A stretch of DNA of 64,000 bases from Vibrio neptunius. Lineage in GTDB: Bacteria; Pseudomonadota; Gammaproteobacteria; Enterobacterales; Vibrionaceae. Position numbers and translations under genes: made by a program. The stretch spans positions 1,364,001-1,428,000 of the forward strand of contig CP079860.1 in the NCBI GenBank assembly GCA_019339365.1, given 5' to 3'. Every line of letters starts with the position of its first letter. The stretch's first letter is position 1. Shown one piece after another: positions 37,721 through 47,607 of the stretch. Below the pieces are notes generated by a model that worked only from the letters and a program-made list of their open reading frames with translations, searched no databases and had not been told where the DNA came from.

Positions 37721-38483
37721 TTATTTTACAACCTGAAGGACGGTGTCGTTTTCTTTTGCGTAGGACTCGATTTCTTTGGGGGGCTTCTATCTGTGATGAT
37801 GAGATCTACGTCGGCGATAGTGCCAAGTTTGACCATGGCATTGCGACCAAATTTACTATTGTCCACACCGAGAAGAACTGAACGACTGTTTTCAATTATT
37901 GCTCTTTTGACGCGAACCTCATGATAGTCGAAGTCGAGTAATGAGCCGTCATAGTCAATGCCTGAAATGCCGAGAATACCAAAATCAAGGCGGAACTGAG
38001 AAATAAAGTCTAGTGTTGCTTCACCAGTTACCCCCCGTCTTTGCCGCGGACTTCACCACCAGCAAGAATGACTTTAAAGTCAGGTTTAGACATTAGAATG
38101 GTTGCGACGTTGATGTTGTTGGTTACGATACGCAGATTCTGGTGTTTTCCAAGCAAGGCTCGTGCAACCGCTTCTGGGGTGGTACCAATATCAATGAACA
38201 AAGTTGCACCGTCAGGAATATGTTTCACTAGCTCTAAAGCAATTTGGCCTTTTTCCTTTTGATAGGAAATTTGTCGAGTTTGATAAGAGGAGTTTTCTGA
38301 GCTGGATGCAATGGTGGCTCCGCCATGATTTCTGCGAATCTTGTTTTCATCCGCGAGCTCATTGAGATCACGTCGGATGGTCTGTGGACTTACGTCAAAG
38401 CGTTCGACTAATTCATCTGTACTAACAAAACCCTGAGTTTGCACCAGCTCGATGATTTCCTGGTGCCGCTTAATGGCTTTCAC
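37721..38483 (-). pseudogene. glpR: Glycerol-3-phosphate regulon repressor gene glpR, two frameshifts
   Basis: A DeoR-family repressor of about 254 residues is restored if one G/C is added to each of two C/G runs of six: 38031-38036 and 37778-37783. It begins at GTG (38483) with AAGGAC upstream. The helix-turn-helix is FVSTDELVERFDVSPQTIRR. The sugar-phosphate domain has [29 protein letters not shown] and, after the first shift, [20 protein letters not shown] and [13 protein letters not shown], matching GlpR throughout. It would repress glycerol-3-phosphate genes, none of which is adjacent. Confidence 0.87.
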
Positions 38484-38813
38484 TAACAATGTCCTTGTCT
38501 GTTGGAATAGAGTAATTCTACGGTTTGCAGACGGCAAAGCAATAATTTGTGAGCGAAACTGTCTGAATTACGTTCGTTTTAAGAAAATGTTCACATCAAC
38601 GAACCTATATTGGCGCGTCTAGCACGTTGGTTTTGAACCCTATTTTCAGTGATGTACTGAGTTTTATCGACTCGAAGTGACAAATGGAAAGCCTCGACCT
38701 ATTTCATCAGCTTGTGGCAACGTAACGTTGGCTCAGGATAGGCCATTACAAAACCGATCAGTATTATATTGATATTGGTTGATGTCAGCCTCTAGTCTCC
38801 TGAGACCAGTAGC
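38484..38813. other. Intergenic region upstream of glpR
   Basis: About 330 bases with no credible frame. It contains GTTCG- and CGAAC-type half sites (around 38573 and 38598) reminiscent of GlpR operators, but the spacing is not consensus. It should contain the glpR promoter and the end of the EamA transcript. Confidence 0.35.
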
Positions 38814-39700
38814 CTACATTTGTTTAGCATTTTTTAAGCTCTGCTCTCGTTTTATTTGTGAAAGTATGACACCTGAAATCACCATAATTCCGCCCATAAC
38901 ATGGTAGCTCGCAATATTTTCTTCCAGTAACGTTGCTGCAAGTGTCACTGTAACCACAGGGAGTAAGTTCATAAACATTGCACTTGAATCTGCACCTATA
39001 GCATTAATTGCTTTAACCCACATCCAAGGAGCAAGGATAGATGCTGCGATAGACGCATAAGCAATCAGAGGAATGGAATCCGAAGTGGGGGCTAAATGCT
39101 CGCTCGACAGCCAAAGTGGCACAAGCATAAGTACAGCAAATACCCCTTGCATGTAGATGATAACCCAGTTAGACAAAGGCATTCTCCAGCGCTTTATTAG
39201 AACGCAATAGGTGGCGTAGCAAATGGCGGCTACCACCATCAGGGCGTCGCCTTCAGTGATGCTTTGGTGGAGGAAGAAAACCATATCTCCTTGGCCTAGC
39301 ATGAAGGAGAGGCCTACCAGAGAAATAATGCCACCGATAATACTGAGCGGAGAGATACTTTTGCTAAGCAGCGGTAGGCTCATAAATACGCTAAGGAGTG
39401 GAACCAGTGAGGTGATTAATGCCATGTTGGAAGCCGTGGTGGTCACGCCCGCGTAGTATCCTAGAGATTGATTCAACACCATGCCAAGTAAAGCTAGGAA
39501 GGCAAGTTTGTTCAAGTGAGGCTTGATTACAGCCCACTGCTTGATGACTTGAGGTAAGCAGAAAGGGGTGAGTACCAGCATGGCAAAAAACCAGCGAAAG
39601 AAGCTCATCGCACTGGGTTCGATGACGGAAGCAGCCATTTTGTTGATGATGGCGTTGCCCCCCAGATAAGGACAGTAAAAAGTGGCAGTAAATAAACCAT
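38814..39700 (-). pseudogene. EamA/DMT-family transporter gene, one frameshift
   Basis: With one extra C/G in the six-base run at 39658-39663, the gene encodes about 295 residues beginning MVYLLPLFTVLIWGGNAIIN, a typical EamA opening, with ten membrane helices and two EamA repeats (LLGMVLNQSLGYYAGVTTTA, then PWMWVKAINAIGADSSAMFM). It would export small metabolites. As written, a frame opening at 39797 bypasses the shift but gives an N-terminus unlike the family. It is divergent from an AraC regulator that probably controls it. Confidence 0.82.
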
Positions 39701-39796
39701 GTGAACCCAACCTCAAAGTGAACAGTGGAAGTGAGTTTGACAGGTCTGTATGATTGTAGATATCTCCTATAAGACATCGGGCGCGACAGGAAGACA

Positions 39797-40588
39797 ATGT
39801 TGAGAAAACCAGTCAGACACCTTCACCCTTCCTTATCAATTGATAAGGCACCATCAGATGTGTTTATGAATTTTGAAGCGTTCCTGTCGAATACGGAAAC
39901 GAGAATGCACAGTCATCCGTGGGGCCAAGTGCAGCTCATTAGTGGTGGTATTTTAGAAATGGAGGCGGAAGGCACTCGATTTCTTGCGCCGCCGCATCTC
40001 GCTATCTGGGTGCCAGCGGGGGTTATGCACACCAGCTACAATCGTAAGCCGCTATCCTATTGTTCGCTGAACGTTGCACAAGATCTGACCACGAACTTTC
40101 CCGACTGTACCAGTTTGATCAAAATCACACCTATCGTTTCCTCAATCATCGATGATTTTCGTCAGAGAGGGATTAACGTTGCACAGACAGAGCCAGATAG
40201 ACGCTTGGTACAGGTTTTGTTAGATCAATTGGCGACTCGAGATACTCAGCATCACTTTCTGCCATCTTCGGACAATAAGTACCTAGCAAGAATTTTGGCG
40301 GAAGTAGAAGAAAACCCGATCGATAACACCAGTCTGTCTGAGTGGGCCGAGAAAGTGCATACCACCGAACGTACTCTGGCGAGACATTGTCAGTCTGAGC
40401 TAGGGATGAGTTTTACCGAGTGGAGGCTGAGAGTACGCTATTTATACTCAATGGACTTGCTGAGAAAGGGGCATTCAGTCAAAGAAGTCGCTTTGACGTT
40501 AGGCTACAATCAAGCCAGTCCATTTATCGCAATGTTTAAGAAATACTCCGGGCACACCCCGGAGCAGTACAAAAGTAAGTTGTTATAG
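39797..40588 (+). CDS. AraC-family transcriptional regulator with cupin sensor
   Basis: This 263-residue protein has an N-terminal cupin (about 20-100, MHSHPWGQVQLISGG, then WVPAGVMHTSYN) and a C-terminal double helix-turn-helix AraC domain (about 160-262, LSEWAEKVHTTERTLARHCQ, then VKEVALTLGYNQASPFIAMF). An AGGAAG site precedes the ATG. It is divergent from the EamA transporter, the usual layout for a regulator of drug/metabolite efflux. Its end overlaps the convergent hydrolase gene by 6 bases. Confidence 0.87.
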   Translation: MLRKPVRHLHPSLSIDKAPSDVFMNFEAFLSNTETRMHSHPWGQVQLISGGILEMEAEGTRFLAPPHLAIWVPAGVMHTSYNRKPLSYCSLNVAQDLTTNFPDCTSLIKITPIVSSIIDDFRQRGINVAQTEPDRRLVQVLLDQLATRDTQHHFLPSSDNKYLARILAEVEENPIDNTSLSEWAEKVHTTERTLARHCQSELGMSFTEWRLRVRYLYSMDLLRKGHSVKEVALTLGYNQASPFIAMFKKYSGHTPEQYKSKLL

Positions 40589-41503
40589 CGTTTTGATGAC
40601 GAAATCCAAACCGCCTACGATCGCTGCAACCTGAGCATCGTTGCACTCTTCATCGGTTACTTTAGGACTATCAGGGTAGACTTCGGTCGTGGTGCCGTAA
40701 GTGCAGTTGGTTACACCGCCACACAGGCCAAGCTTCACCATCGGGTAGTTGATGACGCCATGCTGTACCACGGCCGAGCCGATGATTTCGCCTTTTTCAT
40801 CTGCGGGAGCAATATGAGTCACTTTTCTCACTGACTCAATCACCGCTGCCTGAAACTCAGGTTGAGGGTTTTCCGTATCACCCACGGTGTAGAAGCCATC
40901 AGGAATCATACCTTCGATATATTCAATGCCATCACGGGCAGCCAGAGCCGGCCTGAATTCGGTTTCATCTGTGTCTGTCGTTTCATGCAAATCAATGTGA
41001 ACCAATACCTCTTGTCCTATTGATGCCACAAGCGCTCTTAGGTTGGCGGATTCTTCTGCTGGGCTGTTGTCATAGAAAGAGCGGTTTGGGTCAATCGCTA
41101 ATGGGTTCCAGCGATTGATGGTCTCGTAACCCCATGGGCTGACACATGGAGCGACGATGATATTGAAGTGTTCAGCGTATTCTTCCATCTGAGTGTCAGC
41201 AAATTTGAGTGCACCATGAACGCCGCTGGTCTCGTAGCCATGAACGCCTCCTGTGATCAGAACAACGGGCTTTGCGCTGTTCCAATTAGTACTTTTAATG
41301 CAAAAAAGTGGGTAGCGGTTTGGATCGTAGGAGAGCGCACCATATTGTTCGATATCGAACCTTGCTTGTAGGGCTAAAATCTTTGGAACCACCTCTTGGT
41401 GGTATTCACGTTTGATGGTGGTTTGTTCGCGCCAAGCCAGTCGCTCTGCGTCTTGCCACTTTTGACCGGGTGTTCCAATAGGGTAAGAGTAAGAACAGTG
41501 CAT
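40583..41503 (-). CDS. M14-type zinc metallocarboxypeptidase/deacylase-like protein
   Basis: This 306-residue protein has the zinc-hydrolase pattern TGGVHGYETSGVHGALKF (zinc HxxE), DPNRSFYDN, IDLHETTDTDETEF (third zinc His and partner) and a C-terminal TTEVYPD with the general-base Glu, as in succinylglutamate desuccinylase/aspartoacylase and M14 peptidases. I chose the ATG at 41503; the frame extends to 41554 without family resemblance. It probably removes an acyl or amino-acid group in the cytoplasm. The substrate is unknown. Confidence 0.75.
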   Translation of the reverse strand: MHCSYSYPIGTPGQKWQDAERLAWREQTTIKREYHQEVVPKILALQARFDIEQYGALSYDPNRYPLFCIKSTNWNSAKPVVLITGGVHGYETSGVHGALKFADTQMEEYAEHFNIIVAPCVSPWGYETINRWNPLAIDPNRSFYDNSPAEESANLRALVASIGQEVLVHIDLHETTDTDETEFRPALAARDGIEYIEGMIPDGFYTVGDTENPQPEFQAAVIESVRKVTHIAPADEKGEIIGSAVVQHGVINYPMVKLGLCGGVTNCTYGTTTEVYPDSPKVTDEECNDAQVAAIVGGLDFVIKTL

Positions 41504-41690
41504 CACTTTGCCTATGTTTGTTATGGAATGTGGTCCACAGCATAAAACGCCCATTTTGGGGAAGCAATCAATATAAGTTGAACCAATATCCAGCCGATTG
41601 GTATTGACCCATTACTGACGAGAATTCTGTTTAAGTTCTTTCGAGGTGGTGTTACATTTGGTTACATGTCTTATTTCTAAGAGAAAAAAA

Positions 41691-42599
41691 ATGGCGGGTG
41701 CGAGTCTGTTAACCCTGTTAGATGACATCGCTACGGTGTTGGATGATGTCGCTTTGATGTCCAAAGTAGCAGCAAAAAAAACCGCTGGTGTGCTGGGCGA
41801 CGATTTAGCGCTTAATGCGCAGCAGGTATCCGGTGTGGCGGCGGAACGTGAAATCCCTATCGTTTGGAGTGTTGCTAAAGGCTCTTTTCGCAACAAATTG
41901 ATTTTGGTGCCTGCGGCATTATTAATGAGTTCGCTCGCTCCGTGGTTGATCATGCCTTTGTTGTTACTCGGTGGATTGTTCTTATGTTTTGAAGGTGCTG
42001 AAAAGCTAGTGGAGAAGTTGTTTCACTCAGGTGAAGAAACGGAAGCCGAAGAGGAGGAACCAACAGGCTCCATCGAGGATTATGAGAAGAGGAAAGTAGC
42101 TGGTGCCATTCGCACCGACTTTATTTTATCCGCTGAAATCATTGTCATTGCGCTCGGCACCGTTCAAGGTCACTCAATGTTGACGCAAATTATCGTTGTT
42201 AGCCTGATTGCGGTGTTAATGACAATCGGTGTTTATGGTCTAGTGGCTGCCATTGTTAAGCTGGATGATCTCGGTTTTTATCTCAATCGTATTTCAAAAG
42301 GGCAGGGTATCAGGGCGTCAATCGGTAAAGGTTTAATCGTGTTCGCACCAAAGTTAATGAAGTTTCTTGCGGTCGTAGGTACAGCGGCCATGTTTTTAGT
42401 CGGTGGTGGTATTGTGGTACACAATGTTCCAGCGATTCACCACTGGATTGAGCCGATTTTACTAAATCTACCCAACCTAACATTGGCGAAAGCCTTGTTT
42501 CCATCGATACTAAACGGTCTAATTGGCGTTGTCGCTGGCGTGCTGATTGTGCTGGCTTGGGGGTTATTGGTAAGATTCGCCAACACAGCTAGTTTTTAG
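41691..42599 (+). CDS. DUF808 family inner-membrane protein (YedI-like)
   Basis: This 302-residue protein begins MAGASLLTLLDDIATVLDDV, the signature opening of the DUF808/YedI family, followed by KKTAGVLGDDLALNAQQVSG and about six membrane helices. An acidic segment (residues about 118-130) lies in a cytoplasmic loop. An 8-base A-run sits immediately before the ATG. The family has no assigned function; it is an inner-membrane protein. Its stop overlaps that of the convergent FrnE gene. Confidence 0.9.
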   Translation: MAGASLLTLLDDIATVLDDVALMSKVAAKKTAGVLGDDLALNAQQVSGVAAEREIPIVWSVAKGSFRNKLILVPAALLMSSLAPWLIMPLLLLGGLFLCFEGAEKLVEKLFHSGEETEAEEEEPTGSIEDYEKRKVAGAIRTDFILSAEIIVIALGTVQGHSMLTQIIVVSLIAVLMTIGVYGLVAAIVKLDDLGFYLNRISKGQGIRASIGKGLIVFAPKLMKFLAVVGTAAMFLVGGGIVVHNVPAIHHWIEPILLNLPNLTLAKALFPSILNGLIGVVAGVLIVLAWGLLVRFANTASF

Positions 42600-43252
42600 T
42601 CTATATCGCTCTGTTGATGAGTGATTTCTATTAGCGCTTCAACCAAAATATCACTACTCTGAGCGCCAGAAATCAGGTGCTTGCGGTCAATAATGATAGC
42701 AGGCACCGCATTGATCCCAGCTTCTAGCCACTGTTGTTCCGTGGAGGCGACCGTCTCTTCCCAGCTGCTGTCTTCCAGAACGGCCTGACAGGTTTCTCGA
42801 TTTAGTCCAAATGACTCCGCTATATCGAGTAAAACCTTCTCGTCACTGACATCTTTACCATCGGTAAAATAGGCGTGGAACATGGCTATTTCGAGATCCA
42901 GCTGCAAATCCTGCGATTGTGACCACAATAGAAGCTGGTGGGCTTTACGTGTGTTGTAGATTCGCATCTCATCGGTGAAATTAAATTCAAAACCGAGTTC
43001 TTCACCTAGCGAGGCAATAGTTTGACGAGCCGATATACTTGCTTCTAGTGACGTGCCGTATTTGTCCGCTAAGTGTTCACGCAGGTTCTGGCCTTCTGGC
43101 TTCATTGCCGGGTTTAATTCGAATGGGTGCCAATGTACCTCAGCCTCAATACTGTCTGATAGCGTCATCAAAGCTTGCTCCAGTCGTTTGTATCCTATGA
43201 TACACCACGGGCAAACGAGATCTGACACTATGTCTATGCGGACACTTTTCAT
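42596..43252 (-). CDS. DsbA-family oxidoreductase (FrnE-like)
   Basis: This 218-residue cytoplasmic thioredoxin-fold protein begins MKSVRIDIVSDLVCPWCIIG, with the CPWC redox motif. The helical insertion and later NAVPAIIIDRKHLISGAQ (cis-Pro) match the FrnE/2-hydroxychromene isomerase-like group of DsbA proteins. It has no signal peptide. It probably acts as a dithiol oxidoreductase or isomerase. Confidence 0.88.
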   Translation of the reverse strand: MKSVRIDIVSDLVCPWCIIGYKRLEQALMTLSDSIEAEVHWHPFELNPAMKPEGQNLREHLADKYGTSLEASISARQTIASLGEELGFEFNFTDEMRIYNTRKAHQLLLWSQSQDLQLDLEIAMFHAYFTDGKDVSDEKVLLDIAESFGLNRETCQAVLEDSSWEETVASTEQQWLEAGINAVPAIIIDRKHLISGAQSSDILVEALIEITHQQSDID

Positions 43253-43459
43253 GATTGACGCCTTTTTCCTGCTTCATATTTCATTATAGCGAGTGAAGAT
43301 AATTAAATTTATAAATAGTTCAAATTCTACGCCTTAGAACTACTACACCCATTCCGCTTGTTAGGGGGAAGAAAAAAAGTCTTGGGTGATTATAATTGTT
43401 TCAACTCTTCATCTGTGGATGAACAGATGATTATGGAAATTGAATTTAAGGAACATGAC

Positions 43460-44812
43460 ATGACCGTTTTTAAGACAGCCAACGTCATTCTTCATGCCTT
43501 CGACTGGCCGTATGCATTAGTGGCTCAACGCGCTGATGAGATCGTTGCGGCGGGTTATAAATCTGTGCTGGTTTCTCCTCCAATGAAGTCTTTAAAACAA
43601 GCACAAGGTACAAAGTGGTGGCAGCGTTATCAGCCACAAGATTATCGTGTAATTGATAACCAGTTGGGCAACACACAAGACTTTACACGCATGGTCGACG
43701 TTCTGAATCAGTGTTCTATCTATGTGTATGCGGATGTGGTGTTTAACCACATGGCGAACGAATCTCATCAACGGTTGGATCTTCAATATCCAGCGAAAGA
43801 GGTTATGGAATCCTACCAAAGCGACTCTGATTACTACGAAGAGATAAAACTATTCGGCGATCTGAGCAAACCTTTATTTATTGAAGATGATTTTGTTGAA
43901 GCGTTCGGTATTGAAGATTGGCAAGACAAGTGGCAGGTGCAAAATGGTCGTATTACTGGTGGCCCAACGGATCCGGGATTGCCAACTCTGCGAGTGCATA
44001 AACGCGTGGTTGAACAACAACAGCATTACCTGAAGGCGCTGAAAGAACTGGGTGTCAAAGGGTTTCGAATCGATGCGGCCAAGCACATGACACTCGATCA
44101 TTTGCAGCAGGTTTGGAGTGAAGATATCTGTGAAGGTATTCATATCTTTGGCGAAATTATTACAGACGGTGGAGCTACCAAGCCCGAGTATGACATTTTT
44201 CTCGAGCCGTTTTTGGCTCAAACACGTTTGGGTGCGTATGATTTTCCTCTATTCCAGACTATGTTTGATGCATTTGAAGCCAAAGGAAGTCTCAAGAGCT
44301 TGGTTAACCCTTATTGTTTTGGCCAAGCACTGTCTGAGAATCGAGCGATTACTTTTGCGATTACACATGACATACCTAACAACGATGTGTTTGCTAATTT
44401 AGTGATGCCAGACAAAACAGAATGGTTGGCATACAGCTACATCTTGGGCAGAGATGGTGGTGTCCCGTTGGTTTATACCGATCTTGATACCAGTGGTTTG
44501 AAAGGAGTTGATGGTAAACCACGCTGGGTAGACGCTTGGAATGATGAGCGAATGACTGCCCGAATTCGTTTTTATAACTTGATGCATGGTAAAACGATGC
44601 GGTTGATCGAGGCATCTGATGATCTTTTAGTGTTCTCACGAGGGGAGCAAGGCATAGTGGTGATTAATAAATCGAAACGTTCGCAGAAAGTACAAATAGC
44701 AGTAAGTGGTGAATGGTTAGATTTGCTTTCCTGTGAGAAACATCAAGCTCAGAAGGGGACGCTAAACCTCAAAGTACCCGGAGAAGAAAGTTTGATGCTG
44801 GTGGCGGAATAA
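43460..44812 (+). CDS. Alpha-amylase family glycoside hydrolase
   Basis: This 450-residue GH13-type enzyme starts at the ATG at 43460 behind AAGGAAC; a longer frame to 43358 lacks a site. The barrel motifs are VYADVVFNHMANES (region I), GVKGFRIDAAKHM (region II, nucleophile Asp), IFGEIITDGG (region III, acid/base Glu) and FAITHDIPNND (region IV, with His-Asp). No signal peptide is evident, so it should act in the cytoplasm on alpha-glucans or maltodextrins. It stands alone, with no sugar transporter beside it. Confidence 0.87.
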   Translation: MTVFKTANVILHAFDWPYALVAQRADEIVAAGYKSVLVSPPMKSLKQAQGTKWWQRYQPQDYRVIDNQLGNTQDFTRMVDVLNQCSIYVYADVVFNHMANESHQRLDLQYPAKEVMESYQSDSDYYEEIKLFGDLSKPLFIEDDFVEAFGIEDWQDKWQVQNGRITGGPTDPGLPTLRVHKRVVEQQQHYLKALKELGVKGFRIDAAKHMTLDHLQQVWSEDICEGIHIFGEIITDGGATKPEYDIFLEPFLAQTRLGAYDFPLFQTMFDAFEAKGSLKSLVNPYCFGQALSENRAITFAITHDIPNNDVFANLVMPDKTEWLAYSYILGRDGGVPLVYTDLDTSGLKGVDGKPRWVDAWNDERMTARIRFYNLMHGKTMRLIEASDDLLVFSRGEQGIVVINKSKRSQKVQIAVSGEWLDLLSCEKHQAQKGTLNLKVPGEESLMLVAE

Positions 44813-44836
44813 AAAAGCCCTCCCAATTGGGAGGGC
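44811..44836 (-). terminator. Terminator of the second chemoreceptor gene
   Basis: GCCCTCCC and GGGAGGGC form a perfect stem with an AATT loop. On the minus strand six T residues follow, 9 bases after the chemoreceptor stop. It overlaps the amylase stop codon. Confidence 0.85.
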
Positions 44837-44844
44837 GAGAGCAT

Positions 44845-46712
44845 TTACACTTTAAACTTGTTGAGAATGGCATCCTGCTCGCGAATGTTTTCGGTCTGAG
44901 CCTGCATGGCAATATTGGCGTTCTCAGCGGCGTCTGCTACCTGAACAGATAGGTCTTTGATTTTGACGGTATTGCTGTTTATTTCTTCGGCCACTAAGCT
45001 CTGTTCTTCCGCCGCTGAAGCAATTTGAATGTTCATGTCACTGATGGCTTGGATCGCATCGCGAATGCTATTCAGGGCTGCGTTAGCCTCTTCAGCACGC
45101 AGCACCGCATTGCTGGCGGTCTCTTTACTCATGTTCATTGCCCCAGCCACTGCAGTTGCTCCTGATTGCAACTGTTCGATCATATTGCGGATTTCAGTGG
45201 TGGACTCTTGTGTTCTTTGAGCTAACGTTCGAACTTCATCTGCTACAACCGCAAACCCTCGTCCCGACTCACCAGCACGTGCAGCTTCTATCGCCGCGTT
45301 GAGTGCGAGTAGGTTAGTTTGGTCTGCAATGTCATTGATAACTTTCAAAATGGTTTCAATGTTACCAGTGGCGGACTCAAGCGTTTTTACTTCTTCAACG
45401 GCTTCATCAATTCGTTGTGATAATTCTGTAATAGCGCCCGTTGTATCTCCTACAACACGTGTGCCCACTTCCGTTGCTTCATCGGCATCTTTTGCTGCCG
45501 ATGCTGCTCCCTGCGCATTGTTGGCAACATCGCCTGACGTTGTCGCCATTTCGTGCATAGCGGTCGCAAGTTGTTCCAGTTCCCTCAGCTGATCTTGCAT
45601 AGCAGCGGCTGACTCTTGTAACCCCATAGAGGTCATCTCAGAGCCGCGTAGTATTTCTTCCCCTATAGCCTTGGATTGAACAATCTGTTGCTGGAGGCGA
45701 CCTGTAAATGAGTTAAACCCTGCCGCCAGTGATGAAAATTCTTGGTCGGTATTGGTATCGAGACGCTGAGTGAGGTCACCCTCACCAGAAGCCACATCCT
45801 GAATCGCACTATTCAGTGCGCCGAGTGGTCTCATCAGGGCAGTCATCAAGACGAGCAGAATGACGACGCTGATGATTAAGGCCACGACAGTGTAGATAAT
45901 GGAGCTGTTGCGCAAGTCCGCCAATGATTGATAGGCCACTTCTTCGTCGAGAACAACGCCGATGTACCAATCTTCTCCGGGACTTTAGAGAAGTCGAGGG
46001 TGTAATCTTTACCCTCGATAGAGACTTGTTGTGGATCTTCCTGAATACCAGCGTTACCTAAGAAGTCCTTCATTGGTTTGCCGTTAAGTTCGGTCTGAGG
46101 GTGCGCAATGGTGGTCCCATCGCCAGCGACAATGAACACGTATCCGGCATTGAACAGCTGTACTTTATTCACGACATCGGCTAGACCTGCAAGGCTAACG
46201 TCGTAGAATATCGCGCCAATGAACTTCCCGCTGTCATTCACCGGAGTGGCAATCGACACGAGAATCTCCCCGGTTGCCGAGTCCGCATAAGGAGCCGTAA
46301 TAATGAGCTTACCGGCATTTTTCGCATCGATGTACCAAGGGCGAGCTCGTGGGTCCCAAGTAGGACCAGGATTCCAAGAAGGATCGTTATTAATGTTTGA
46401 ACCATCTTTTTCGAAGCCCAGTCCGGCTAATAGGAAGGTCTCTTTAACTATAGGGCGAGTAATGACGGTTTCCATGGCGTCCAAAGCAAGGTTGGACTCC
46501 AACATACTGGTCGCATAGTTAGCAATGGCTTTTCGCCCATTAATCTCTGCAGCCGTTGTGTCTCTGACGCCATCGACGATTTCAGCGACACTAGAGGTGA
46601 CCTGGGATTTAATTTCTGTTTGAACCGTGTAGTACTGCTGTAGGGTAAGTAAAGTGACTGTGGCCAGTAAAAGGAGAGAGGATGCCGCCACAATTTTATG
46701 GCTGAATTTCAT
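44845..46712 (-). pseudogene. Methyl-accepting chemotaxis protein gene, one frameshift
   Basis: Adding one G/C at 45977-45981 joins two frames into a chemoreceptor of about 622 residues. It has an N-terminal membrane helix, a double-Cache periplasmic sensor (DPSWNPGPTWDPRARPWYID, then FIGAIFYDVSLAGLADVV), a second helix near residue 270, HAMP, and a signalling tip [20 protein letters not shown]. Across the junction the restored sequence reads [20 protein letters not shown], typical of Cache receptors. Cache receptors often detect amino acids. The single indel may be a sequencing error. Confidence 0.85.
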
Positions 46713-46807
46713 ATTCGCCTTCCTATTTTATCTACAAATACAGAGGATATTTATAGATCTATAGTTACGAAATTGATAATCAGCCAGTAACTGAGCGAAG
46801 TTTTCGG

Positions 46808-47422
46808 CTATTTACCCAGAATTGCATGTTCAATTTGTGAGTACATCGCTTCATTGTTGTCGAACAGGTCGGCAATGATCTGCTCTCGTTTCTTACCAGA
46901 CTTCATTTGCTTATAGGCTTCACGAACCGTCAAAACGAGTTGTTGCTCTGCCAACAGTTTGCTGTCGGTATTCGGTGACCACTGGTTAATTAATTGGGTT
47001 AGCTTGCTCTCTTTTAACTGCGGCTTTAAGACGGACAGCTCTGCCTGCAATACATTCAGAATGTTTCTTTGGGCGTCATGAGTTTCCTCCATCACCTTCA
47101 GCCTATTTAACAAAGCGTTAGTCAACTCATTAAGGGCAACAAATCCACCTTGTTTTGGCAGGGGCGTTGTAACGCGACAAGAGACTTCCACTTGCTGAAC
47201 TTGAGTTTGAGGGAAAAAGGTCAATGCGCATAATACATCAAACGGAATCCAAACTGTCTGACCTGCTTCAATCGCATACTCAGACTTTCCAAGTTTCATT
47301 AGTGCTAAACCTTGTTCCACCTTGAGTAACATGTGTTTGATACTCTTTTTACGTGGAGTCATGGTTAGATACTGAAATTCACTCTTGTTATGCGAGATTG
47401 CGTAGTGCATTAAATTGCTCAT
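46808..47422 (-). CDS. Cupin-domain (AraC N-terminal-like) hypothetical protein
   Basis: This 204-residue protein opens with an AraC-type sensor-like stretch (residues about 8-100, LKVEQGLALMKLGKSEYAIE, then GQTVWIPFDVLCALTFFP). It lacks the usual double helix-turn-helix. The C-terminal half is helical and charged, with EQIIADLFDNNEAMYSQIEH near the end. I cannot assign a function. It may be a regulator with a non-standard DNA-binding region or a small ligand sensor. Confidence 0.6.
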   Translation of the reverse strand: MSNLMHYAISHNKSEFQYLTMTPRKKSIKHMLLKVEQGLALMKLGKSEYAIEAGQTVWIPFDVLCALTFFPQTQVQQVEVSCRVTTPLPKQGGFVALNELTNALLNRLKVMEETHDAQRNILNVLQAELSVLKPQLKESKLTQLINQWSPNTDSKLLAEQQLVLTVREAYKQMKSGKKREQIIADLFDNNEAMYSQIEHAILGK

Positions 47423-47607
47423 ATTCTTGTATGCTCAAGGGGCGCTAAGGTTAACGTTTCTTGCACAAAAAGCCAACTTAACTCCGACTTTCTAAATAAG
47501 CGGTGATTTTACTCTGGTCTGACCTTTTTGATTATGAGAGAAGTATAGCTGTTAATCCCACCATCTCCGCGTAGAATAGGCGAGCTTTTTATCAGATGTA
47601 ATAAGAA

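Noticed and set aside
38570..38610. A GlpR operator in the glpR upstream region
   Set aside because: Half sites are present, but the spacing between TTC and GAA is two bases too long for the consensus, so I left it as a note.
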